9,739 nucleotides of DNA, from contig JAUZPS010000141.1 in the NCBI GenBank assembly GCA_030705945.1, forward strand, positions 1 through 9,739, written 5' to 3'. Below the pieces are notes generated by a model that saw only the letters and a list, made by a program, of their open reading frames with translations, did no database searches and was not told the DNA's origin. This DNA comes from Bacillota bacterium (GTDB lineage Bacteria; Bacillota; Clostridia; Acetivibrionales; DSM-2933). This document shows positions 1 to 5,339 of this stretch, in pieces. How positions within the stretch are numbered: the first letter of the stretch is position 1; every line of letters starts with the position of its first letter. The translations under genes and the position numbers were made by a program.

Positions 1-1
1 A

Positions 2-70
2 CAAGTACACAAGAAAAATGGTTATAATCCAAAGAATTCTACTAATACTGACAACTCTGAAACTAAATAA
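2..70 (+). CDS. C-terminal tail of an upstream gene (partial)
   Basis: An open frame enters from the left edge and stops at TAA 68-70, giving 22 codons of hydrophilic, Asn/Thr/Lys-rich sequence ending in ..NTDNSETK. That composition resembles the tail of a secreted or surface protein. It stops one base before the 103-bp palindromic repeat, the same arrangement as at the end of the VWA gene. Another frame is also open to about position 95, but it runs into the repeat and has no ribosome site. Function cannot be told from this fragment. Confidence 0.4.
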   Translation, partial: QVHKKNGYNPKNSTNTDNSETK

Positions 71-71
71 T

Positions 72-174
72 CTATATAAAAAGCACTATTAATCTTACAG
101 TTGACGGAGCAAAATAACGAACGCTTTAACGTTATTTTGCGATAGGCAAATGTAAAAGATTAATTGCTTTTTAT
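72..174. repeat. 103-bp palindromic repeat, copy A (MITE-like)
   Basis: Identical to 1754-1856 except for one base (G100 against T1782), in the same orientation. The outer arms pair AAAAAGCA with TGCTTTTT and ATTAATCTT with AAGATTAAT, each side carrying a two-base bulge. The inner arms GCAAAATAACG (109-119) and CGTTATTTTGC (130-140) pair perfectly around a 10-base loop. Identity stops sharply at both ends, and the ends read TATAAAAAGC / GCTTTTTAT. The unit begins one base after the stop codon of the upstream fragment, so it could also form the 3' end of that transcript. No protein is encoded. Confidence 0.85.
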
Positions 175-182
175 CTAGCATG

Positions 183-213
183 AAAAAGGAACCCCAGTCT
201 TTTGGAGTTCCTT
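183..213 (-). terminator. Intrinsic terminator after the proline-rich gene
   Basis: The arms AAGGAACCCC (186-195) and GGAGTTCCTT (204-213) pair with one mismatch around an 8-base loop. On the minus strand the hairpin is followed by TTTTT (187-183). It lies about 80 nt beyond the stop of the gene at 291-692. The plus-strand side has only a weak T stretch, so the minus direction is the likelier one. Confidence 0.65.
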
Positions 214-290
214 AAAATTTGACTTGCTTCAGTTGTTTTTCAGAAGTCTGACAGTATCATTCAAAAATTTTGTATCAATATCTTCATCTC

Positions 291-692
291 TTAATAGCAA
301 ACAAAACTTTCAATATTTCTCAGATCAATACCAAAGTAAATCCAACGGAATCCCGTCCATCTCCAGCCGGAAGCGGATCTTCTGCCAACAAACACCAACC
401 ATGCCCAGAATTGTTCTCCTGTATTGAGCCATAAATATACATACCTGAAAATACAAGGTCTGATTGCGCCTGGGTCAATAGCAAATACACCCGGCGCATG
501 GGTTTGCGCTTGTGCTTGCTGTGGTAAAAAAGACGGCGGTGGTCCCGACGGAGGGCCGGATGATGGTCCCTGAGTTGATGGCAGACCAAATGGCGGCGCT
601 TGCTGTGTTGACGGAGGACCAAATGGTGGAGTAAATTGCTGGCCAAATGGCGGAGCTGGGTCTCTCATTAATGAGTGATAGTATTCGTACAT
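291..692 (-). CDS. Proline-rich protein with Trp-rich conserved C-terminal domain
   Basis: This encodes 133 aa of unknown function. ATG 692 is preceded by AGGAGAG with a 7-base spacer; the frame stays open upstream to 815, but no ribosome site supports that start. Residues 11-57 are low-complexity Pro/Gly/Ser/Gln with three PPFG units. Residues 70-133 form a compact aromatic segment with motifs DPGAIRPC, FVGRRS and FGIDL, six Trp, and a final CY. From memory, similar Pro-rich tails joined to a DPGAIR...FGxDL...SFxC segment occur in many Firmicutes, often under the unsupported label 'transporter'. There is no signal peptide or credible membrane segment, and the protein is clearly not a carrier. 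A spore-coat or surface role is only a guess. The gene is monocistronic, between a leader palindrome and its own terminator. Confidence 0.8.
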   Translation of the reverse strand: MYEYYHSLMRDPAPPFGQQFTPPFGPPSTQQAPPFGLPSTQGPSSGPPSGPPPSFLPQQAQAQTHAPGVFAIDPGAIRPCIFRYVYLWLNTGEQFWAWLVFVGRRSASGWRWTGFRWIYFGIDLRNIESFVCY

Positions 693-713
693 GTTTATTC
701 TCTCCTGAAAATA

Positions 714-741
714 GGTTTTCATAATATATTTTATGAAAACC
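714..741 (-). promoter_or_regulatory. Perfect 11-bp palindrome upstream of the proline-rich gene
   Basis: GGTTTTCATAA (714-724) and TTATGAAAACC (731-741) are perfectly complementary around TATATT. The palindrome lies 7 bases upstream of the Shine-Dalgarno site at 706-700. If transcription starts farther upstream it forms a leader hairpin. If it starts here, it is an operator. On the minus strand the left half contains CATAAAATA, which resembles the -10 element of mother-cell sigma-E/K promoters, with AC 17 bases upstream; that match is weak. Confidence 0.6.
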
Positions 742-767
742 TTCCAAGGATAGTTACATAAGAATAA

Positions 768-838
768 GGGAGTTTCAAAAAATTCCTTGTTCAAGTTTTG
801 TATGATAAAACCCATTATATCAAGTTTTTGAAACTCCC
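768..838. repeat. 71-bp unit bounded by 14-bp perfect inverted repeats
   Basis: GGGAGTTTCAAAAA (768-781) is the exact reverse complement of TTTTTGAAACTCCC (825-838), separated by 43 AT-rich bases. No T-run follows on the plus side, so it is not a typical terminator. The clean ends look like the two ends of an insertion sequence after loss of its interior, or a very small MITE. No flanking direct repeat is evident. Confidence 0.6.
814..822 (-). promoter_or_regulatory. Extended -10 promoter for the proline-rich gene (candidate)
   Basis: The minus strand reads TGATATAAT, a full extended -10 hexamer, inside the 71-bp inverted-repeat unit and pointing at the proline-rich gene. No good -35 element is seen at 16-18 bases. 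Transcription would start near 807 and give a leader of about 115 nt containing the 714-741 palindrome. Confidence 0.4.
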
Positions 839-1036
839 AGTTGACCAGTTTATTTTTTGATACTACCTAAATGAATTTAATGCAGCTTATGAAAAAGAAA
901 AACACTTTAGACTCTCTAATTATCTGTATGACTCAATACTGGTCATGCCACAATTAATAATTTATAGTCTCAAGTGTTTATTCATTATGATCTTTATGAT
1001 TTATTTTTATAATGCATTATGTAAATAAGTTGGTTT

Positions 1037-1402
1037 TTAGTACTGATAACGAACATTTTTTGAAAAAGCTAAATATGGTAGATAGAAAATACTAAAGAAC
1101 AGAGCTAATAAAACTGATCCTACTCCACCTTTACCGTACGCCTTCAAGAAAGCTTGAAGCACCATAATTGAAAAGATGATGTTTACAAAAGGTATACACA
1201 TTAATAACAACCAATACCAAGGTTTACCGCCAATTTTCAAGTAAACTATAATGTTGTAAATTGGAATAATACATGCCCATCCCGGTTGTCCTGCCTTTTC
1301 GTATAGCACCCACTGGGTTACTATCATGAACGCCACTAATGCTAGGTATATCATAATAAGAACAGGCGGCACGCTAGGCGTTGTTAATGAGTCATTATAC
1401 AT
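1037..1402 (-). CDS. Small multispanning membrane protein, DUF5684-like
   Basis: This encodes 121 aa. ATG 1402 follows a strong AGGGGGAG site. Three or four hydrophobic segments are visible, around residues 12-32, 43-57, 62-84 and 93-113. The conserved-looking elements are EKAGQPGW (35-42), IPIYN (46-50) and a GKGG turn at 90-93, followed by a short basic tail. This pattern of a first helix, an EKAGxPGW loop, a PxYN helix and a GGKPWYW step matches the DUF5684 family, whose members are sometimes mislabelled as signal peptidase I but lack catalytic residues. It acts in the cytoplasmic membrane; its biochemical role is unknown. A good sigma-A promoter lies 50 bp upstream, so it is probably transcribed alone. 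No terminator was found downstream. Confidence 0.85.
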   Translation of the reverse strand: MYNDSLTTPSVPPVLIMIYLALVAFMIVTQWVLYEKAGQPGWACIIPIYNIIVYLKIGGKPWYWLLLMCIPFVNIIFSIMVLQAFLKAYGKGGVGSVLLALFFSIFYLPYLAFSKNVRYQY

Positions 1403-1453
1403 TTTTCTCCCCCTTAAAAAAATAATTTTATATTAATTTACCTTCTTAAATTT

Positions 1454-1482
1454 ATTTTACCATTTCTTTCTCCCTTTTTCAA
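1454..1482 (-). promoter_or_regulatory. Sigma-A promoter of the DUF5684-like gene
   Basis: On the minus strand TTGAAA (1482-1477) is separated by exactly 17 bases from TAAAAT (1459-1454). Transcription from about 1447 would give a 45-nt leader ending in the AGGGGGAG ribosome site before ATG 1402. Confidence 0.65.
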
Positions 1483-1672
1483 CATTTTTTGACAAATTAA
1501 TCATAGGCATGCTTGCGCCATTTCTCAAAATTTACCTCTTGATAAATCTTGTCGAAGTTAGGTTTTCAATGTAGTGTTTTTAACATTGTGAATTAGGAAA
1601 TTTGTTATTTTAAAAAGCGTTTGGAACAATTTAGAAAATATATTGATAAAGAATACTTGGAAGATAAAATTT

Positions 1673-1716
1673 CCAACCGCGCGATAACAAGTTTATGTTT
1701 GTTATTGCGCAGTTGG
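1673..1716. other. 18-bp stem hairpin
   Basis: The arms 1673-1690 and 1699-1716 (CCAACCGCGCGATAACAA against TTGTTATTGCGCAGTTGG) pair with one G-T wobble and one C-A mismatch around an 8-base loop. On the minus strand it is followed by AAATTTT, so it could be a back-up terminator for the VWA operon. It lies 38 bp from the 103-bp repeat but does not share its sequence. Confidence 0.55.
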
Positions 1717-1753
1717 TTATACAGACTAAAAGGCAGCTTTTGTTTTCCTTTTG

Positions 1754-1856
1754 CTATATAAAAAGCACTATTAATCTTACATTTGACGGAGCAAAATAAC
1801 GAACGCTTTAACGTTATTTTGCGATAGGCAAATGTAAAAGATTAATTGCTTTTTAT
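1754..1856. repeat. 103-bp palindromic repeat, copy B (MITE-like)
   Basis: Matches 72-174 at 102 of 103 positions in the same orientation. T1782 makes the ACATTTG / CAAATGT pairing perfect here, whereas copy A has a mismatch at that point. The element begins 7 bp beyond the VWA stop codon. Read on the minus strand, the structure ends in GTGCTTTTTATAT, a hairpin closing on a T-run, so it probably terminates the VWA transcript. Flanking TATA on both sides would fit insertion at TA, but a target duplication cannot be proved. Confidence 0.85.
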
Positions 1857-1863
1857 ATACTTC

Positions 1864-4053
1864 CTAATTTGTATCCGCTCCATAAACCACATGGGTATGC
1901 AAATCATTTAACGGAATTGATTTCACGTATTTTACAGGTGACGTATCAGCAATTCCTGATGGATTTGTCGGATAGTATGTTATATTGTAATCTACATGAT
2001 TATTAATAAAATCAACATCTGCAGCATATTTTCCATTTACAACTTTTACTCCCGGAGGAAATATGAATTTAACATTCAAACTTAAATTATTGAGCAAGTC
2101 ATCCTGAGGAAAAACAAACTTTCCTTGTGATGCATCCCAATTAATATTTGTGTCATACGAACCCTCTATTAATTTGGGATTTGAAGCGTTTGTATGCAGC
2201 CATCCTGGCAAAGCTCCCGGCTTATTCAGCTTAGCTCCGGCAGGAAGCGTAAAGCTTAGTGAAACCTTGACGGGTAATACTTGATTTGACTTAACAACAT
2301 AGTCCAGTACCTTTTCATTTAATTTATTTTTAAGATCATCTTTATTGCTAGGATTAAAGTAATATTCGCTGATTTCGGAATCAGTTTCAGGTTTATTAAT
2401 AATATAACTTACCAATGATTTTAAACTGCTATCAATTGAGCTATATAAGGGATTGCTTTGATCATAATAATTTATAAAGAACTGAGTTATATTGCTATTT
2501 TCCGCCATTTTTCCGATTTCTTTAGCATAATCAAGAGATCTTGCAAGGTACGCGGTATCGTTTTTTGTATACAGCGCATTACCATCATTTTTTTTGAATT
2601 CAGAGTTGGACTCAACAGTGCAAATATTAGACTTACTTCCTGTAAATACAATTATATATTTGTTGCCGGGGTCAGAATTATTCAACATATAGTAAGCTCT
2701 TCTCAATGCGTCGCCTAAATTGCTAAGTCCGCTATTTCCGCTCTTAAGATTGTCTATTTTCGTTTTCAGGTCATCGCCATAAGTATTCATATCATATAAA
2801 TTAAAATCGTTGTCATTTGCCGTACTATCATATTTTAATATTCCAACACTTGCTGGAGGCTTTATAGCAGTCAGAGCGTTTTTAATGGAATTCTGCGAAA
2901 TGGAGAAATAGGTTTCCGGAGGATTAACCTTATCAATTATGTCTTTAATTTCGCCCTTTTTATATACAACATTTAAATCGCTAGGCTCGCTTAATAATTT
3001 ATCAGCTACTACGCTTCCTGTAATTTTTACTTTTGTTCCTTTTATATTAATGGCTCCTTGGGGAGCATAGAGTATTCCAGTGATTTCAGTGTTATCCGGT
3101 GTAATATCAATATCACTTGTACAAGAATATATAAATGCTTCTTTATCAGTTACATTCGAGGTGTGAATTCCATCCCCTTCAAGCGTTATTTTGCCTGTAG
3201 CAATAAGCATTCCGCTTCCTTCAAATTTGATTCCACGCGCTGTAGATATTTTTAAATCCCCCTGGAAATTGTACGTAGTTTTATCAGGAATAATAAACTG
3301 ATCTCCTGTGACTTCAAAGTGATTAACCTTATAATCAAAATAAGCTTGGCTTTGATCTAACATATGTCCATTTGATGTATTAATGAATTTTTTATAATTA
3401 TTAGTTGAGATAGTATAAGTTGTATATCCTGTCCTTGATTGATCAGTAAGTTTATTTGAAAGGTCAGGCATCGGACAGACTTCAGTTTGATAAAAGCTAT
3501 CCGCAGGCACATTTCCATTATAACTTTTATCAGTTACATATTCGCATGTATCCGTGCTTACACCGTTATTTTTGCAAACAAAATTACTTGCGTTTATTCT
3601 TAAAGACTGATTTGAATGCACCGTTCCCGAAATATTCATGTTTCCGCCATGCAGGTAGAATTCACTGGTTGTGTTCCCGCTGAACAAACAATAATCAAAA
3701 GGGTTTTTTACTTTTATTGGCTCATTCAAGCTTCCTGAAGTATCAACAAGTATGACTACCTGCTTCTTTGTTGCAAATTTACCGTTAAATTGGAAACCAT
3801 CTGTCTGATTAAAGAAGATATCTTTCTTTTTATCTATGGGAGTTATCAATTCATTTATAGTTTTAGAAGGGTTTACCGAGTCTTGATGTTTTTTGCCGTC
3901 AATTATTTTGCCAGGATCCGCATCAAAACTGTTTGAAACTGTCGGATTACCCGTGATGCTGACATCCGCGTATGCTGTGTAACTGTAGATTGAAGACATT
4001 ACTAACATAAGCATTAAAAATGTTGCAATAATACTTAGCGTTTTCTTTTTCAT
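1864..4053 (-). CDS. Secreted VWA protein with inserted beta-helix-like domain
   Basis: This encodes 729 aa. ATG 4053 follows AAGGGGG with a 7-base spacer. A signal peptide covers residues 1-29 (cleavage after AYA). VWA strand 1 with DTSGS lies at 104-108. The chain then leaves the VWA fold for about 260 residues (roughly 115-378) of short Gly/Asn turns with IHSN-like (TVHSN, 145-148) and YAPQGAINIKG (329-339) motifs. These resemble the DUF7305/polymer-forming beta-helix domains of pilus-type surface proteins. The VWA fold resumes at about 383 (IKNALTAIKPPASVGI), continues through NLGDALRRAYYML (445-457) and ends near 585. A beta-rich domain fills 590-729. The metal site is degraded: Thr is Ser444 and the usual TDG is TGS (471-473). 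No membrane anchor, SLH or dockerin is seen. It is the second gene of the operon with the CuAO-N protein. An adhesive or matrix role is inferred. Confidence 0.85.
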   Translation of the reverse strand: MKKKTLSIIATFLMLMLVMSSIYSYTAYADVSITGNPTVSNSFDADPGKIIDGKKHQDSVNPSKTINELITPIDKKKDIFFNQTDGFQFNGKFATKKQVVILVDTSGSLNEPIKVKNPFDYCLFSGNTTSEFYLHGGNMNISGTVHSNQSLRINASNFVCKNNGVSTDTCEYVTDKSYNGNVPADSFYQTEVCPMPDLSNKLTDQSRTGYTTYTISTNNYKKFINTSNGHMLDQSQAYFDYKVNHFEVTGDQFIIPDKTTYNFQGDLKISTARGIKFEGSGMLIATGKITLEGDGIHTSNVTDKEAFIYSCTSDIDITPDNTEITGILYAPQGAINIKGTKVKITGSVVADKLLSEPSDLNVVYKKGEIKDIIDKVNPPETYFSISQNSIKNALTAIKPPASVGILKYDSTANDNDFNLYDMNTYGDDLKTKIDNLKSGNSGLSNLGDALRRAYYMLNNSDPGNKYIIVFTGSKSNICTVESNSEFKKNDGNALYTKNDTAYLARSLDYAKEIGKMAENSNITQFFINYYDQSNPLYSSIDSSLKSLVSYIINKPETDSEISEYYFNPSNKDDLKNKLNEKVLDYVVKSNQVLPVKVSLSFTLPAGAKLNKPGALPGWLHTNASNPKLIEGSYDTNINWDASQGKFVFPQDDLLNNLSLNVKFIFPPGVKVVNGKYAADVDFINNHVDYNITYYPTNPSGIADTSPVKYVKSIPLNDLHTHVVYGADTN

Positions 4054-4071
4054 AATTCAGCCCCCTTGTCC

Positions 4072-4863
4072 TTAATATGGTTGATATTCACAGATTTTTA
4101 TCAAGCTGTTGTCCTCAGTCAGTATTTTCACTTGAATGTTATCTATCTTTTTAATTCCCAATGATTTTAGAAACACTGAATTCGCTTCAAAACTAAAAAC
4201 TCCGTCCTTTTCGTCAAAGGCGTCTGAATTTGCAAAAACATATTCCGTATTGCTGTAATAAAAATATATGAATAGTTTCTGTTTATCCGTATTTATTTTT
4301 CCGGTCGCCTTCAAAGAGCCCTCTTCTGTATTTAAATCCAGTTTATCAAGCTCAAACTTCAGGTCTTTATAAGTCACAGACTGACCTAAGGAGTAATGTT
4401 CCTGAGAATAAGTAATATTAACAGTCCTGGTTGCGCTATCCCAAATAACTTCAGCTCCTACGCTCTCCCCAATAAACCGTAACGGCACAAAGGTCCTTGA
4501 ATCTTTTATCTCAGGCGGCGCGTCAAGGGTTTTCTCCTCAGAATTAAGATATGCTACAGGATCATTGATCTTTAGCGTAATTTCAGTATTTTTCCCATTG
4601 GCAAAGACTCTCTTAGTGGTTGGGTTCCATTCCACGTCCAATCCGAATGCCTCAAAGATTTTCCTGAATGGTACAAGAGTCCTTGAGTTTTTTATGTAAG
4701 GATTCACATCAAACTTTAACACTTCACCATTTAGAACTACCTTTATTTCATCATTCGGGGCTGAACTTTCTGCTGTCGATATGTTTGTACCAATTCCTGC
4801 GGACAAAATGAAGACTAGAAGAAAAATGAAAATGCGTTTAACTTTATTACATAGTACCCTCAT
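4072..4863 (-). CDS. Secreted copper amine oxidase N-domain protein
   Basis: This encodes 263 aa. The frame is open to GTG 4884, but AGGAGG lies inside that extension at 4878-4873, with a 9-base spacer to ATG 4863, so 4863 is the likely start. A signal peptide spans residues 1-31 (cleavage near STA|ES). Residues 38-150 carry two copies of the PF07833-type unit, each an 'NG/DP...I.....SRT(L/F)VP(F/L)R.I.E..G..V.W......V' pattern: SRTLVPFRKIFEAFG, then SRTFVPLRFIGESVG. The rest (about 155-263) is a beta-rich segment I do not recognise. Despite its name, this domain carries no oxidase activity and occurs in many clostridial cell-surface proteins, probably for wall or protein binding. It is the first gene of an operon, 18 nt before the VWA gene, so the two products probably work together outside the membrane. 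Confidence 0.85.
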   Translation of the reverse strand: MRVLCNKVKRIFIFLLVFILSAGIGTNISTAESSAPNDEIKVVLNGEVLKFDVNPYIKNSRTLVPFRKIFEAFGLDVEWNPTTKRVFANGKNTEITLKINDPVAYLNSEEKTLDAPPEIKDSRTFVPLRFIGESVGAEVIWDSATRTVNITYSQEHYSLGQSVTYKDLKFELDKLDLNTEEGSLKATGKINTDKQKLFIYFYYSNTEYVFANSDAFDEKDGVFSFEANSVFLKSLGIKKIDNIQVKILTEDNSLIKICEYQPY

Positions 4864-4901
4864 ACTGCATAGCCTCCTATACACTATTAATATATGATAT
4901 G

Positions 4902-4936
4902 AAATATTTATAGTTATGGTTTCTGTATAAATATTT
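4902..4936 (-). promoter_or_regulatory. Perfect 11-bp inverted repeat in the CuAO-N leader
   Basis: AAATATTTATA (4902-4912) and TATAAATATTT (4926-4936) are exact reverse complements with a 13-base spacer. They lie between the predicted start of transcription (about 4961) and the ribosome site at 4878. The repeat could be an operator just downstream of the promoter, or an A-U leader hairpin. Confidence 0.5.
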
Positions 4937-4967
4937 TTACCATCCTTAATCTGGTACCTATTCCAGC

Positions 4968-4995
4968 ATTATAATGTAATTTCTTAAGGTTGCAA
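4968..4995 (-). promoter_or_regulatory. Sigma-A promoter of the CuAO-N/VWA operon
   Basis: On the minus strand TTGCAA (4995-4990) and a perfect TATAAT (4973-4968) are separated by 16 bases. This predicts a leader of about 98 nt before ATG 4863. Confidence 0.6.
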
Positions 4996-5046
4996 TTTCA
5001 AGTTCTTTTATGTAAATGCAAATTCCCGTAAACATTTTATTAATGG

Positions 5047-5128
5047 AACTGTAAAGTTTTATATCAGTTCGCTTTGAAAAGCCCTTTTACAGGTGCTTTG
5101 CGCAACTAATAAAACTAATTTTACAGTT
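5047..5128. other. Long imperfect inverted repeat / structured element
   Basis: AACTGTAAA (5047-5055) pairs exactly with TTTACAGTT (5120-5128). Further in, GTTTTAT pairs with ATAAAAC, AGTT with AACT and CGC with GCG, with small bulges. The tip carries a nested hairpin, AAAGC...GCTTT around CCT...AGG. The whole forms an 82-base cruciform or RNA stem. It lies upstream of both divergent promoters, so it may be a regulator site or another small palindromic element and is not necessarily transcribed. Confidence 0.5.
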
Positions 5129-5271
5129 TGATACCTAAAGGTCTATCATAAATATATGCAATAATTTCTTTTCGCATTAAACATTTTTCATAAATATTAT
5201 AAAAAACATATCAATAAATACAATCATCGCTGCCAATCCTTGAGTTTTTTTAGCATATAAGCGTTTTTATG

Positions 5272-5300
5272 TTGATTTCGTATTAAATAACCAATAAAAT
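5272..5300 (+). promoter_or_regulatory. Sigma-A promoter of the GH5 gene (candidate)
   Basis: TTGATT (5272-5277) and TAAAAT (5295-5300) are separated by exactly 17 bases. Transcription from about 5307 would give a 167-nt leader containing the possible leader ORF and the 5383-5432 inverted repeat. Confidence 0.5.
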
Positions 5301-5339
5301 AGAAGTATGACAGTATATACAAGATTTTAAAAAGGGGGA

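Larger units (their letters stand above)
693..1036. other. Gene-free stretch with inverted repeats
   Basis: This 344-bp spacer separates the proline-rich gene from the DUF5684-like gene. It holds the 11-bp palindrome (714-741), the 71-bp inverted-repeat unit (768-838) with an internal extended -10 site, and an 8-bp inverted pair TGACCAGT (842-849) / ACTGGTCA (938-945). A plus-strand frame is open from 861 to 1028, but it has no start codon or ribosome site. I see no gene here and no clear terminator for the gene ending at 1037. Confidence 0.6.
1403..1863. other. Gene-free stretch between the DUF5684-like and VWA genes
   Basis: This 461-bp stretch contains the promoter of the DUF5684-like gene (1454-1482), a strong hairpin at 1673-1716 and the second 103-bp repeat (1754-1856). 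A plus-strand frame is open from 1597 to 1761 and its translation looks partly protein-like (KKRLEQFRKYIDKEYLEDK), but it has no ATG or ribosome site and runs through the hairpin. It could be a decayed gene remnant. Confidence 0.5.

Noticed and set aside
224..646. Other open frames across the proline-rich gene, both strands
   Set aside because: They are shadows of the GC-richer proline-coding stretch, with no ribosome sites and atypical composition.
693..815. N-terminal extension of the proline-rich frame up to 815
   Set aside because: The frame is open, but no ribosome site precedes the upstream ATG, whereas AGGAGAG with a 7-base spacer precedes ATG 692. The extension also runs through two palindromes.
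842..945. 8-bp inverted pair TGACCAGT / ACTGGTCA 88 bp apart
   Set aside because: Short arms at this distance are expected by chance at moderate frequency, and there are no flanking repeats or coding content to support an element.
861..1028. Plus-strand frame open for 55 codons, ending in a hydrophobic stretch
   Set aside because: There is no start codon before the hydrophobic part, no ribosome site and no recognisable motif. Length alone is not convincing in AT-rich DNA.
1597..1761. Plus-strand 54-codon frame, partly protein-like
   Set aside because: It has only a TTG at 1621 with no ribosome site, passes through a strong hairpin and ends inside the repeat. At best it is a remnant, so it was not listed as a gene.
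72..1856. CRISPR array formed by the repeats
   Set aside because: There are only two copies, each far too long, separated by about 1.6 kb with genes between.
2458..3683. Plus-strand open frames inside the VWA gene
   Set aside because: They are antisense shadows of a long, clearly coding minus-strand gene with a signal peptide and domain motifs.
4864..4884. GTG start at 4884 for the CuAO-N protein
   Set aside because: The AGGAGG ribosome site lies inside this extension and points to ATG 4863, which also gives a more typical signal peptide.
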